Assembly: GCF_009826935.1 (NCBI RefSeq)
Contig: NZ_WUMN01000001.1
Span: forward strand, 124,001 to 188,000
Length of the DNA: 64,000 bases
Direction of reading: 5' to 3'
Source: Flavobacterium sp. Sd200
Lineage (GTDB): Bacteria; Bacteroidota; Bacteroidia; Flavobacteriales; Flavobacteriaceae
Shown here: piece by piece, positions 14,577-23,465 of the stretch
How positions within the stretch are numbered: position 1 is the first letter of the stretch
Layout: each line of letters begins with the position of its first letter
Position numbers and translations under genes: made by a program
Notes under the pieces: model-generated
Databases searched by the model: none
Told to the model about the DNA's origin: nothing
The model's input: only the letters and a program-made list of their open reading frames with translations

Positions 14577-15515
14577 ATGAAAAATCAAATAAATAAACCC
14601 TCTGTATTTTGTTATGGAGAAGTGCTTTGGGATATTTTCCCTGAAGGGGCACGTGCAGGAGGTGCTCCTTTTAATGTTGCTTACAACCTTATGCGAATGG
14701 GGGCCGATGCCCATATGATAAGCCGCATTGGTGAAGATAAGCTTGGGCATGATCTGATGAAACAGGTGGCAGCTTGGAACATTCCTACCCAGGACAGCCA
14801 GATAGACTATACTTATCCAACAGGTACGGTTATAGCGCATATTGACGAGCACAATGAGGCACATTATGATATTGTGCAGCCCGTTGCATGGGACTTTATT
14901 GAGCATAGAAATGATTATACCGAAAAGGTTGGTCAGGCCGATGCTTTTGTTTTTGGCAGCCTGATTACCCGTAACGAAGTTTCGCGCAATACACTTTATC
15001 GGCTTTTAGAGGTGGCTAAATTTCGTGTGTTCGATGTTAATCTGCGTCCACCATTTTATTCGGCTGAACTGATAAAAGAGTTGTTGTATAAAGCCGACCT
15101 TGTAAAGATGAATAAAGCTGAACTACGGTTAGTACTTGACTTTTTAGGAAAAGACTATGTAAGCGAAGATGATAGTATACGCTTTGTGCAGGACACATTT
15201 AAAATAGCCGAAGTATTGGTAAGTAAAGGAAGTAAAGGAGCTGTTTATTACAATGGCAGCAATCATTATGAGGCCCCGGCTGTACCTGTAACTATTAAGG
15301 ATACTGTGGGAAGCGGAGATGCTTTCCTTGCCGGTTTCCTTTCTAAAAGGCTTGTTGATGCCACTGCGGCCGATGTTATGGCGCAGGCAACAGCATTAGG
15401 GGCATTTATTACTTCTAAAGAAGGAGCGTGTCCTGACTATCGATTTACGGATTTCGAATTGTTTTGCGCTGCCAATAATGTGAGCCTTGACAGCATTTCT
15501 AATAACAGTATTTAA
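14577..15515 (+). CDS. PfkB-family sugar kinase, probable fructokinase
   Basis: The 312-residue protein is a ribokinase/PfkB-family kinase. It has the N-terminal sugar-binding GGAPFNVAYN (residues 28-37) typical of fructokinases, and the catalytic anion-hole motif DTVGSGDAF (residues 242-250, base Asp 248). It would transfer phosphate from ATP to a ketohexose, giving fructose 6-phosphate. It lies 12 bases before the MFS transporter gene and 46 bases after the LacI gene, in one operon. ADP-dependent or other sugar specificities cannot be excluded from motifs alone. Confidence 0.85.
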   Translation: MKNQINKPSVFCYGEVLWDIFPEGARAGGAPFNVAYNLMRMGADAHMISRIGEDKLGHDLMKQVAAWNIPTQDSQIDYTYPTGTVIAHIDEHNEAHYDIVQPVAWDFIEHRNDYTEKVGQADAFVFGSLITRNEVSRNTLYRLLEVAKFRVFDVNLRPPFYSAELIKELLYKADLVKMNKAELRLVLDFLGKDYVSEDDSIRFVQDTFKIAEVLVSKGSKGAVYYNGSNHYEAPAVPVTIKDTVGSGDAFLAGFLSKRLVDATAADVMAQATALGAFITSKEGACPDYRFTDFELFCAANNVSLDSISNNSI

Positions 15516-15527
15516 TTATTTACAGAT

Positions 15528-16787
15528 ATGAGCCAGGCTAAATTCACCGAGAAAAAATATGCCATTACGTTTATTTTTGTTACGTCACTCTTTCTTTTTT
15601 GGGCCATTGCCATTACTATGGGCGATGTGCTTAACAAGCATTTCCAAAACGTGCTGCACATCAGCAAGTCAGAATCCGGCTTAGTACAATTGTCTATTTT
15701 TGGAGCCTATGCCGTTATGGGAATTCCGGCAGGATTATTCATGAAAAAATACGGCTATAAAAAAGGTGTGTTGTTAGGTTTATTGCTTTATGCTTTAGGC
15801 GCTTTTCTTTTTGTGCCTGCGGCAGAGAACGAATCGTTTACCTATTTCAGGGTAGCATTATTCATATTGGCATCAGGCCTTGCAACCTTAGAGACCGTTG
15901 CACACCCTTTTGTAGCATCTTTAGGAGATGAAAGAACCAGCGACCAACGCATAAACTTTGCGCAATCGTTCAATGGGTTAGGGGCAATAATAGGGCCGCT
16001 TTTGGGCGGATTTTTTATACTTGACAGCCAAGGTACAGAAGGTTTGGAATCGGTTAAGACGCTATATACTATAATAGGTGCGGTTATACTTTTTATAGGG
16101 CTAGCTTTTTGGTTTGTAAAAGTGCCTGAACTCAAAGATCCGCATGGCAGTCATTCTGATAATGATGTGGATGCCGAAAATCAGGACATTGTTGTTAATG
16201 CCCCTCTTTATAAGCAACGCCATTTTATGTGGGCCGTACTGGCACAATTTTTCAATATTGGCGCACAGGGTGGGACATGGGCTTATTTTATAAACTATGG
16301 CGTAGAAAAAACAGGCCTTGCTGATAAGCAGGTAGCCTACTATTTTTCGCTCAGTATGGCCATGATGATGGCAGGACGTTTTATAGGAACGTTTTTAATG
16401 CGCTACATTGCACCCAATAAACTGCTTGCCATTTACTGTGTATGCAACATGATATTGTGTGTAATTATATCGCAAAGTTTTGGCTGGATTTCGTTTGGTG
16501 CATTGGTCATGCTAAACTTCTTTTTAAGTGTAATGTATCCCACTATATTTAGCCTTGGGCTTAAAAAACTGGGCAATAAAACTGAACAGGCATCATCATT
16601 TTTGGTTATGGCCATGTTTGGTGGGGCAGTTTTTCCTCCCATAATGGGGCTTGTAGCTAATACAGATATTGCCTATGCCTACCTTTTGCCTATAGTATGC
16701 TACTTGGTGATACTGTTATTTGCAGTAAAATACTATAGGCCAAAAACACTTGGTACTACCGTTGTATTAAATAAAAACGCGGCATGA
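15528..16787 (+). CDS. sugar MFS transporter, FucP/GluP family
   Basis: This 419-residue inner-membrane protein has about twelve membrane helices and the pattern of sugar:H+ symporters of the FucP/GluP type: FLFWAIAITMGDVLNKHFQ in helix 1, LATLETVAHPFVASLGDERTSDQRINFAQSFNGLGAIIGPLLGG split between helices 4 and 5, and AQFFNIGAQGGTWAYFINY in helix 7. The hydrophilic middle loop (HGSHSDNDVDAENQ) separates the halves. The substrate is probably the ketose or disaccharide handled by this cluster. Its stop overlaps the porin start by ATGA, showing translational coupling. Confidence 0.88.
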   Translation: MSQAKFTEKKYAITFIFVTSLFLFWAIAITMGDVLNKHFQNVLHISKSESGLVQLSIFGAYAVMGIPAGLFMKKYGYKKGVLLGLLLYALGAFLFVPAAENESFTYFRVALFILASGLATLETVAHPFVASLGDERTSDQRINFAQSFNGLGAIIGPLLGGFFILDSQGTEGLESVKTLYTIIGAVILFIGLAFWFVKVPELKDPHGSHSDNDVDAENQDIVVNAPLYKQRHFMWAVLAQFFNIGAQGGTWAYFINYGVEKTGLADKQVAYYFSLSMAMMMAGRFIGTFLMRYIAPNKLLAIYCVCNMILCVIISQSFGWISFGALVMLNFFLSVMYPTIFSLGLKKLGNKTEQASSFLVMAMFGGAVFPPIMGLVANTDIAYAYLLPIVCYLVILLFAVKYYRPKTLGTTVVLNKNAA

Positions 16788-18193
16788 TATCCGGTACTTT
16801 TCTCAGGATTATTATACCGGGCTTATTGATGCTTTTTAGCATAACAACCAACAGCCAGATAGTTATAACAAATAAAAATTTTTCCTTTGGCACTACGGGA
16901 CGTATAGGGTTTGGGTACTCTCCGGATATTGAAGGGCACACCGGACGCCAGCTTAATCTATTGGGACAGGGATCGCTGGGCGGCCGTATGGATCAGGGCG
17001 ATTATGTAGACCTGCTTCCGGCTTTTCATTTCACGCCCGTAAATGCTAATAAGGACAGCACTTCAATTGATTTTCAGGTGCGGCTTGCCTTTTATTCCTC
17101 TAATGGTACTTTTTTGGGTAATGTACATTCGGGATCAATAAACGGCATGATAGTAAGCCTGCCCGAAGCATTTGTAGAGGCGCGCAATATTGTGGGGAGC
17201 CCCTGGACGGTTTGGGCAGGGGCCCGCTACATGCGTTATGATGACATACATATTGCCGATTATTTTTATTTCGACGACCACTCCACACAGGGCTTTGGTG
17301 TAAAGTATAAAAAAACGCAGTTCTCTATGTTCTTTCCTGCGGCTATAGATACTACTTCGGCTAATGTAACACCCTACTCTTATGCCAATATAATTTCGGG
17401 AACAAAACAGTTAGCCTACCGCCAGCGGGAAGTTATGGTGGCAGAACACAGTTTTAATATTACCAAAAAACATTTGGTAAAGCTGCTGGCTGAATACCAT
17501 TATGTTTCTGCCGTGCGCAAAAATGCCGATCCATCCTATCCGTCAGATTACGGCTTTGTGTTAGGGGCAAAAATAAGTTCTGATATTAAAACGCCTAAAC
17601 CGGGATCGTTTAACCAGTTTTCTGTTCGCTACGGAACCGGCATAGCCAACGGCGGCGATAGCGGCAATACTCAAACGTGGCGTACTTTTGGCGCACCGGG
17701 CGTAAATGATCAAACCTATAAAGGGGCTTACTCGTTTACCATGGTAGAGCATTTACTCCTGAATTTGTCTGACAGGATAAGCCTTAACCCTTATGTCGTG
17801 TACACACAAAGCAAGGGCGGTGCAGAAACCCGTGGCAGGGCAACGGATTTTTATGACAGGCAAATTTACAATTATAAAAATGAGCTGGCTGTGGGTACGC
17901 GGGTTATCCATTATCTTACTAATTGGTTTCACCTGATATCAGAACTGCATTACACTATGCGTAAAGACGGATACAACCCTCAGGCAACCATGACAAAATT
18001 TGTATTGGCCCCTACCATAGTTCCCTCTGCCGAACGCAGCCCTTGGGCACGCCCGCATATAAGGCTTATTGCCGAAGTTGCGCGTTATAACGACTATGCT
18101 AAGAACGCCATGTATTCGCCATTTTTAGAGCAGGCCGGGCAAAAAATATTGGGTACTTATTTTGGGGTACGGTCTGAGTGGTGGGTGTTTTAA
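16784..18193 (+). CDS. LamB/ScrY-type carbohydrate porin
   Basis: The 469-residue product has a signal peptide (hydrophobic IIIPGLLMLFSITTNSQ) and a beta-barrel body. Features of maltoporin-like sugar porins are visible: FGTTGRIGFGYSPD at the mature N-terminus, GRQLNLLGQGSLGGRM, alternating aromatic strands, and a C-terminal strand FGVRSEWWVF ending in Phe. It would let a sugar across the outer membrane, feeding the MFS transporter. Bacteroidota usually use SusCD pairs; a LamB-like porin with an MFS carrier is a simpler uptake route. The ATGA overlap with the transporter stop supports one operon. Confidence 0.75.
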   Translation: MISGTFLRIIIPGLLMLFSITTNSQIVITNKNFSFGTTGRIGFGYSPDIEGHTGRQLNLLGQGSLGGRMDQGDYVDLLPAFHFTPVNANKDSTSIDFQVRLAFYSSNGTFLGNVHSGSINGMIVSLPEAFVEARNIVGSPWTVWAGARYMRYDDIHIADYFYFDDHSTQGFGVKYKKTQFSMFFPAAIDTTSANVTPYSYANIISGTKQLAYRQREVMVAEHSFNITKKHLVKLLAEYHYVSAVRKNADPSYPSDYGFVLGAKISSDIKTPKPGSFNQFSVRYGTGIANGGDSGNTQTWRTFGAPGVNDQTYKGAYSFTMVEHLLLNLSDRISLNPYVVYTQSKGGAETRGRATDFYDRQIYNYKNELAVGTRVIHYLTNWFHLISELHYTMRKDGYNPQATMTKFVLAPTIVPSAERSPWARPHIRLIAEVARYNDYAKNAMYSPFLEQAGQKILGTYFGVRSEWWVF

Positions 18194-18199
18194 ACGCTC

Positions 18200-18430
18200 A
18201 AGTTTTTAAAGCAAAGCAAACGCGTTATTTTTTAACACAAAGCCCACGAAGATTTTTCACAAGGTTCACTATGGTTAAGCTTCGCTTTTAGGTTCACAAG
18301 GCTGAACCTGCCAACGATATCCGTAAAGCTTTGTAAACTTTGTAGGACAACTTGTTGTCCGTTGTGTACAGTATTAATAGCACAACTTTGTGTTCATTGT
18401 GAAAAACTTTGTGACCATTGTGGTAAAATT
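18200..18430. repeat. degenerate intergenic repeat region (CACAAAG/CTTTGTG family)
   Basis: The 340-base gap between porin and epimerase genes has no coding frame. It holds imperfect inverted copies of a CACAAAGxxxACGAAGATTT / TTCACAAGGTTCAC sequence on the left and CTTTGTGTTCATTGTG, CTTTGTGACCATTGTGG on the right. These can fold into a long imperfect hairpin. No transposase is present. Confidence 0.5.
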
Positions 18431-18533
18431 ACCCGTCCAGATTCAATTCTTATAAATATGGGAGTCAATATTCTGATTCATTTGTTCATGAAAATATAGA
18501 TTATTCTTACAATAAAACTACTATGAAACCACT

Positions 18534-19382
18534 ATGAAAATACAATTTGGTGCATCGCTGCTCTCTTATATAACGCCGTTATGGACAGCGGAAGCAGGGC
18601 ATTATGCCATACAAAAAGCAGCAAAGGCTGGCTTTGACCTGATAGAGATATTATTGCCCAACAATATGGACTTTGATGCTACAACCGTAAAAAAGCAACT
18701 CAGGGATAATAACCTTGATGTGGCCTGTTCACTTAATTTGCCTAAAGAGGCACACATACCGTTTTATCCTAAAGAGGCTTTGATCTTAATAAAACAGGCT
18801 TTAGATAAAACAGCAGGTGTAGATGCCACTTTTTTAGGAGGTGTATTGCATGGCGGTATTGGTGTTTTTACAGGCAGCCCAGTAACAGAAGCCGAAAAAG
18901 ATATTACTGCTAATGTTTGGGGAGAAGCTGCACACCATGCGGCTGCTTTAGGTATAACTATAGGAATTGAACCTATAAATCGTTACGAAAGCTATGTTTG
19001 CAACACAGCCGTAAATGTTATTGAATTAATAGGAAGGGCAGGAGCAGACAATCTGGGTGTGCACCTTGATACTTTCCACATGAATATTGAAGAGAATAAT
19101 TTTTATGACCCTATATTACAGTCAGGTAAATTACTGAAGCATTTGCATATTACCGAGAGTCATCGTGGTATGCCGGGCGAAGGCACTGTGAATTGGGATG
19201 AGCTTTTCAGAGGCTTAAAAACAATAGATTTTGAAGGTAATTTGGTTTTGGAAAATTTCTCGTCATCCATACCGGGAATGCAACAGGCTGTTTCGTTATG
19301 GCAAACTTCGCCTCATGATGCTGATGCTTTGGCGTTGGGCAGCCTTAACTTTTTAAAGCAGAAAATTGAGGAGGTGCAATAA
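18534..19382 (+). CDS. ketose 3-epimerase (D-tagatose/D-psicose 3-epimerase-like sugar isomerase/epimerase)
   Basis: This 282-residue TIM-barrel protein of the xylose-isomerase-like superfamily shows the metal tetrad of ketose 3-epimerases: Glu146 (GIEPINRYE), Asp179 (HLDTFHMNIEE), His205 (HLHITESHRGMPGEG) and Glu240 (LVLENF). Each is six positions before the Glu152/Asp185/His211/Glu246 set described for the Pseudomonas cichorii tagatose 3-epimerase. It would interconvert a ketose such as D-psicose or D-tagatose with its C3 epimer. It lies 340 bases after the porin gene and may be a separate unit. A four-codon frame (ATG at 18523) ends in an overlap with its start. A hairpin follows the stop. 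Confidence 0.8.
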   Translation: MKIQFGASLLSYITPLWTAEAGHYAIQKAAKAGFDLIEILLPNNMDFDATTVKKQLRDNNLDVACSLNLPKEAHIPFYPKEALILIKQALDKTAGVDATFLGGVLHGGIGVFTGSPVTEAEKDITANVWGEAAHHAAALGITIGIEPINRYESYVCNTAVNVIELIGRAGADNLGVHLDTFHMNIEENNFYDPILQSGKLLKHLHITESHRGMPGEGTVNWDELFRGLKTIDFEGNLVLENFSSSIPGMQQAVSLWQTSPHDADALALGSLNFLKQKIEEVQ

Positions 19383-19384
19383 AA

Positions 19385-19424
19385 AAACTGTTCGGCAAAC
19401 ACTTAATGTTTACAGAACAGTTTC
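19385..19424 (+). terminator. probable terminator after the epimerase gene
   Basis: CTGTTC...AAAC and GTTT...GAACAG form an imperfect stem with internal mismatches around ACTTAAT, followed by a short T-run. Confidence 0.6.
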
Positions 19425-19457
19425 GAATATGCGGTTATGGTACTTAAAGGAAAATGG

Positions 19458-19640
19458 CTATTGAAATAAAGCAAGAATTTCTTTTTTCGCTTTGCCTATT
19501 TTCTGTTCAAGACGTCCCCACATTTCATCGTCTTTGCCTTCCTCATATTTCAGATCATCGTCTGTAAGTTCGGCATATTTTTGTTTTAGTTTTCCTTTCA
19601 GCTCGTCCCAGGTTCCTTTAATTTCTGTTGAATTTGGCAT
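19458..19640 (-). CDS. CsbD family stress protein
   Basis: The 60-residue product begins [20 protein letters not shown] and continues with [26 protein letters not shown], the CsbD family signature (KGxWxxxKGKxKxxxxxLTDDDL). These are small, highly charged cytoplasmic proteins induced under general stress in many bacteria; the biochemical role is unknown. It stands alone on the - strand. Confidence 0.93.
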   Translation of the reverse strand: MPNSTEIKGTWDELKGKLKQKYAELTDDDLKYEEGKDDEMWGRLEQKIGKAKKEILALFQ

Positions 19641-19717
19641 TGTATTTTTATTTTGGTTACAATGTAAAATTACATCCTGTTTTGCTAAATTGATGGTAAA
19701 GTAATTATAAAGGTTTA

Positions 19718-20275
19718 CTAAAGTTGAACAAACCTGTTGTTTCTTATCCTGTATTTTGAAACTGTAGAATCTCTTTTCGTCTCCATGTTATGAGACGGAG
19801 TATTTTCTTCAGGAATAAACTTGAAATAACGCGATCGTATAGTATATATACCATCTTTCTCTTCACAATAAGACAATATCGGGTCAGACGACTGTACCCT
19901 GAGTTTAGAGACAACAGTGTTGGCAGTGCTGTTATAGATGCAGTAATAAATGTCTTTCCAGCCCAAAAGTCGGTTTTTATAACTATATGCGGCACTGTAC
20001 CGGTCCTGGTAGGAAATTAGATAGTGGCTATCGTTCAGCTTTTTTTGGAAGCCGTAATAGTAGGTATGGTTTATATTAAAAATGGGTTGGTTTACCTCAT
20101 TGGTTGCCATCAATACCTCTAAAACCTGTCTATTAATTCTGGTTGTATATAATTTTTTACCGGAGTTTTCCAACTTAAAATTTTTCAGGAACGCTGGTTC
20201 TTCCTGGGAACAACACATCAATAAGTTTGAAAATATAACAAGCGCAACAATTCGCAGTAGGGTAAAGGTCTTCAT
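19718..20275 (-). CDS. hypothetical lipoprotein
   Basis: I do not recognise the family. The 185-residue product starts with a hydrophobic signal ([21 protein letters not shown]); the Cys pair at residues 22-23 is a probable lipid site, although the residues before it are not the canonical lipobox. The body is rich in Tyr and beta-strand-like blocks ([23 protein letters not shown] split). Expected at the periplasmic face of a membrane. Base composition is like its neighbours. Confidence 0.55.
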   Translation of the reverse strand: MKTFTLLRIVALVIFSNLLMCCSQEEPAFLKNFKLENSGKKLYTTRINRQVLEVLMATNEVNQPIFNINHTYYYGFQKKLNDSHYLISYQDRYSAAYSYKNRLLGWKDIYYCIYNSTANTVVSKLRVQSSDPILSYCEEKDGIYTIRSRYFKFIPEENTPSHNMETKRDSTVSKYRIRNNRFVQL

Positions 20276-20420
20276 AGTGAAATGATTAGGTGGCTATGAA
20301 GATATAACTTTGCAGCGCATAAAAAATTATACTCTTGGTAATTTTTATATTATCTATTTCATTCATAAGAAGCACGATTTAAATAGCTTTCTATATTTTT
20401 GAAATCTTACAAACAATATA

Positions 20421-20870
20421 ATGTCGAAAAGCACTTTTTCAATCGCAATACTATTTTTATTCTTGTGTTCCTGCGGTAAAGAACATGGCAAAAGTAAAAA
20501 ATCAATAACCGATAAAATAGTAATAGATACTTTTTCAACTTTTCCAGCCGAAATAGATGGGTGTGCATGCTATTATTCTAATAATGAAACAGAATTCAAT
20601 AATGGCAAATACATTTATGCAGATGATTATAATTCAAATGCTTTTGTGAAACTAAATGGCAAGATGGTTAAACTGCTATTAACTAAATCGGATACTTTGC
20701 CGGAAAAACGCTCAAATGAAATCTTTGAGAATAATGATTATGAGGTTATTATTAATACTAAGCAAACCGGGCAAATTGATGAAACATGGCAAAGTAAAGG
20801 CACAATAACTATAATGCCCAAAAAAGGAAAAGCAATAACAAAACCTATATTTGGTGAGTGTGGTTGTTAA
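20421..20870 (+). CDS. hypothetical lipoprotein
   Basis: The 149-residue protein has a lipoprotein signal (SIAILFLFLCSCGKE, lipid Cys 18) and a small domain with the segment EIDGCACYYSNNETEF and a C-terminal GECGC, giving four further cysteines that could form disulfides. I do not recognise a named family; similar small lipoproteins occur in flavobacteria. It converges on ctaA with only 3 bases between the stops. Confidence 0.6.
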   Translation: MSKSTFSIAILFLFLCSCGKEHGKSKKSITDKIVIDTFSTFPAEIDGCACYYSNNETEFNNGKYIYADDYNSNAFVKLNGKMVKLLLTKSDTLPEKRSNEIFENNDYEVIINTKQTGQIDETWQSKGTITIMPKKGKAITKPIFGECGC

Positions 20871-20873
20871 TAT

Positions 20874-21911
20874 TTATACCGTTACCACTTTGTTTCTCCT
20901 GCTCTCAAGTATCATATAAAATTGTATTCCGAACAGCAATGATGCCGATACTACGTGTATGGTTTGCGAGGCAAACGGGAAGTCAAAATTATACATAGCA
21001 ATACCCGAAATTATTTCTAACGTAAGCAGTGCCAGTACCCAAGACATTTTGCTAAAGCCAAGCGAGAATTTTTTGTTTCGGTTAAACAACACAATATTTG
21101 TAAACAGCACTATTATAGAAAAGCTGCGGTGTACATAAAAGTTAACCGTAGGCTCGTCCATTACAAGGCTAATGTTTTCGTAGCCCAACAGTTTTATTTG
21201 TTCATCTACAAATTGACGCACCTGTGTGCCCATAACAATTTGTACAAGTGTAAGTCCTAAAGAAAACCACAACATGCCTTTAAACAGTTTGTCGTACCTG
21301 TATTTTTTTTGATTATAGGAAAGATCTTTGCTAATGTCTAGTATATACAATATTACAGCAACTATTATTAGTGCCACCACCATGTGTAGTGTTATTTTTA
21401 CAGGGTTTAGTACACTGTACACTACCGTGGCACCCAGCCATGCCTGAAAACCCATTAAAAACACAGTTAGCCATGATAGCAAAATAATAGATGATTTTGT
21501 TTTGGCAAACCTAAACGATGCAAAAGCCATAGCCAGTACTGCAAGCCCTGCCAAAGCTCCCGTAAGGCGATTTATGTATTCTACCCAGGTGTGCATAGGG
21601 TTAAACTCGGCATAGTCGTGTTTGGTGTAATGCTCCCAATTCGCCTCATTATAGGTTTCGGCTGTTGTAAAGGTTTGTTTGGCTACCCAAAGTTTTTCGT
21701 CTTTTATAATAACCTGGCCACGTTTAAACTCGCGGTTAGGCTTCCACTGCAGCTCTTTAATATCTGTTGGCGGAATGTAATAGCCAAAACATTTTGGCCA
21801 GTCCGGGCATCCCATTCCGCTGCCTGTCATGCGCACTAGGGCGCCGGCAACAATTACTAAATATACAAGAACAAGTGCGGTTTTGGTTATTTTCTGGAAG
21901 TTAAGTTTCAT
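20874..21911 (-). CDS. ctaA: heme A synthase (COX15/CtaA family)
   Basis: CtaA oxidises heme O to heme A for aa3-type cytochrome oxidase in the inner membrane. The 345-residue protein has eight predicted helices and the family motifs: ALVRMTGSGMGCPDWPKCFGYY split around residue 35 with the cysteine pair region, EYINRLTGALAGL, LHMVVALIIV, VHRSFSIIV and TIHVVSASLLF, which carry the four heme-binding histidines. An extra hydrophilic loop between helices 1 and 2 (residues 45-105) is typical of the Bacteroidota form. A -7 box TACCTTTG lies at 21993 to 21986. Confidence 0.93.
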   Translation of the reverse strand: MKLNFQKITKTALVLVYLVIVAGALVRMTGSGMGCPDWPKCFGYYIPPTDIKELQWKPNREFKRGQVIIKDEKLWVAKQTFTTAETYNEANWEHYTKHDYAEFNPMHTWVEYINRLTGALAGLAVLAMAFASFRFAKTKSSIILLSWLTVFLMGFQAWLGATVVYSVLNPVKITLHMVVALIIVAVILYILDISKDLSYNQKKYRYDKLFKGMLWFSLGLTLVQIVMGTQVRQFVDEQIKLLGYENISLVMDEPTVNFYVHRSFSIIVLFTNIVLFNRNKKFSLGFSKMSWVLALLTLEIISGIAMYNFDFPFASQTIHVVSASLLFGIQFYMILESRRNKVVTV

Positions 21912-21985
21912 GATTATTATCTAAAACAAATTAGCTGTTGTGAAACTATAATTAGCTATTCACTGCTTTATAAATTATACTGGGG

Positions 21986-21993
21986 CAAAGGTA
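21986..21993 (-). promoter_or_regulatory. candidate -7 element for ctaA
   Basis: TACCTTTG on the - strand fits TAnnTTTG, about 75 bases before the ctaA start. The -33 position reads TTA. Confidence 0.4.
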
Positions 21994-22030
21994 ACTTATT
22001 ACTATTGCTTTTTAATGATAATTGTCATGG

Positions 22031-22075
22031 TTTAGCAATAAGCAACAAAAAACCCGCTTATTGCTAAACGGGTTC
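22031..22075 (-). terminator. terminator of the rplT operon with an overlapping alternative hairpin
   Basis: On the - strand AACCCG and CGGGTT form a 6-bp stem around TTTAGCAATAAG and are followed by a T-run (22074 to 22047). The loop of this hairpin also pairs, as a perfect 13-bp inverted repeat, with GCTTATTGCTAAA located just downstream (22043 to 22031). The two folds are mutually exclusive. Confidence 0.7.
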
Positions 22076-22120
22076 GATGTGTAAGTAAGAATAAATATAT
22101 TGTTTATAAAACGTTTTTTG

Positions 22121-22465
22121 TTATTTCACCTGGTTTACTATAGCAGCAAACGCTTCAGGGTGGTTAGCGGCAAGGTCTGCAAGAACTTTACGGTTCAATT
22201 CGATGTTTGCACCTTTAACTTTACCCATGAATTGAGAGTAGCTTAGGCCGTGTTGTCTTGCACCGGCGTTAATACGCATGATCCAAAGTGAACGGAAGTT
22301 TCTCTTTTTTTGTTTTCTGTCGCGGTAAGCATAAACCATTGCTTTTTCTACCGCATTTTTGGCTACTGTCCAAACGTTTTTACGTCTTCCAAAGAAACCT
22401 TTGGCTTGCTTCAATACTCTTTTTCTACGAGCTCTTGAAGCAACTGAATTTACTGATCTTGGCAT
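22121..22465 (-). CDS. rplT: 50S ribosomal protein L20
   Basis: The 114-residue protein has the L20 hallmark sequence: [20 protein letters not shown] at the start, then [35 protein letters not shown] and [14 protein letters not shown]. It organises 23S rRNA early in assembly. It is the last gene of thrS-infC-rpmI-rplT, in the same order as in many bacteria, and is followed by the terminator at about 22050. Confidence 0.98.
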   Translation of the reverse strand: MPRSVNSVASRARRKRVLKQAKGFFGRRKNVWTVAKNAVEKAMVYAYRDRKQKKRNFRSLWIMRINAGARQHGLSYSQFMGKVKGANIELNRKVLADLAANHPEAFAAIVNQVK

Positions 22466-22568
22466 AATTTTTCTTGATTTTGTAGCAGGCGCCCTTTTTT
22501 AAATTTTAGGGACTTGTAAAAGCCATGCTCCAGGGTTATTTAATTGTTTTAACCGAAACAGCAGGTTG

Positions 22569-22766
22569 TTATATTAACCTTAATTGCTGTTTAACGCTCT
22601 TCTCATCTGTTGGGTGAACCAATGCAGCGTGAGTAAGTGCAAGCTTACGCTTTTTAGACTTTTTAGTCAGGATGTGACTTTTATAAGCGTGCTTTCTTTT
22701 AATTTTTCCTGAGCCGGTAACTTTAAAACGTTTCTTGGCAGAGGATTTGGTTTTCATTTTAGGCAT
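22569..22766 (-). CDS. rpmI: 50S ribosomal protein L35
   Basis: From the ATG at 22766 the product has 65 residues, [20 protein letters not shown] continuing with [13 protein letters not shown] and ending QLRLI, which matches L35 in length and sequence. A longer frame begins at 22829, but the extra 21 residues are not part of L35. It lies between infC and rplT in the conserved operon. Confidence 0.97.
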   Translation of the reverse strand: MPKMKTKSSAKKRFKVTGSGKIKRKHAYKSHILTKKSKKRKLALTHAALVHPTDEKSVKQQLRLI

Positions 22767-22890
22767 CTTGTTCCTGTATTTTAATTTACTCTTACTTACT
22801 TTATTTTTAGTCGAAAGTTTTAAAGTCATAAAGTCGAATGTCCTGTTGTGGACTTTAAGACCTTATGATTTTAGACCTTAATGACTGTCT

Positions 22891-23448
22891 TTATGCTTTT
22901 TTCTTTTTAGGCGCAATGAACATGATCATTCTTTTGCCCTCAAGAACCGGCAGTGCTTCAACCTTGCCCCATTCTTCAAGATCCTGGGCAAGTCTTAGCA
23001 ACAATATTTGTCCCTGCTCTTTATAGATAATAGAGCGTCCTTTAAAAAATACAAAAGCTTTAAGCTTAGACCCCTCTTTTAAGAACTTCTCAGCATTTTT
23101 CTTCTTAAACTCATAGTCATGCTCGTCAGTCTGAGGGCCAAAGCGAATTTCTTTTACAACAATTTGCGTAGACTTAGCCTTAAGTACTTTATCGCGCTTC
23201 TTTTGTTCATAAAGAAACTTTTTGTAATCCATTATTTTGCAAACAGGAGGCTCGGCGTTTGGTGAAATCTCCACCAGGTCAAGCTCAAATTGCTCTGCCA
23301 TTTGCATCGCCTGCGAAGTTTTATATACTCCGGGCTCTACATTTTCGCCCACAAGCCTTACTTCCGGTACGCGGATGGCATTATTAATCCTGTGAGCATC
23401 TTTTTTCTCTACGCGGGGCTGTATGCCTCTGTTGTTTCTAATAGCTAT
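22891..23448 (-). CDS. infC: translation initiation factor IF-3, probable ATA start
   Basis: IF-3 binds the 30S subunit, prevents subunit joining and checks the start codon. The reading frame contains [20 protein letters not shown] and [17 protein letters not shown], both diagnostic. The first ATG (23352) would remove the conserved N-terminus. Upstream the frame continues without a stop as [20 protein letters not shown] and then [16 protein letters not shown], beginning at ATA (23448-23446), 17 bases after the thrS stop; an in-frame TAA lies a few codons before. No ATG, GTG or TTG gives the N-terminal domain, so ATA is the best start (185 residues). Non-ATG starts of infC are known to allow autoregulation. 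Confidence 0.9.
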   Translation of the reverse strand: MAIRNNRGIQPRVEKKDAHRINNAIRVPEVRLVGENVEPGVYKTSQAMQMAEQFELDLVEISPNAEPPVCKIMDYKKFLYEQKKRDKVLKAKSTQIVVKEIRFGPQTDEHDYEFKKKNAEKFLKEGSKLKAFVFFKGRSIIYKEQGQILLLRLAQDLEEWGKVEALPVLEGKRMIMFIAPKKKKA

Positions 23449-23465
23449 GGCTGTAAAAATTTAAG

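Noticed and set aside
22069..22078. GGGTTCGAT resembling a tRNA T-arm
   Set aside because: It belongs to the terminator stem; no acceptor or anticodon arm is present. I found no tRNA in the window.
22101..22120. AAAACGTTTT core near the rplT stop
   Set aside because: It lies in a 3' region with no promoter downstream; the core alone is expected by chance in this AT-rich DNA.
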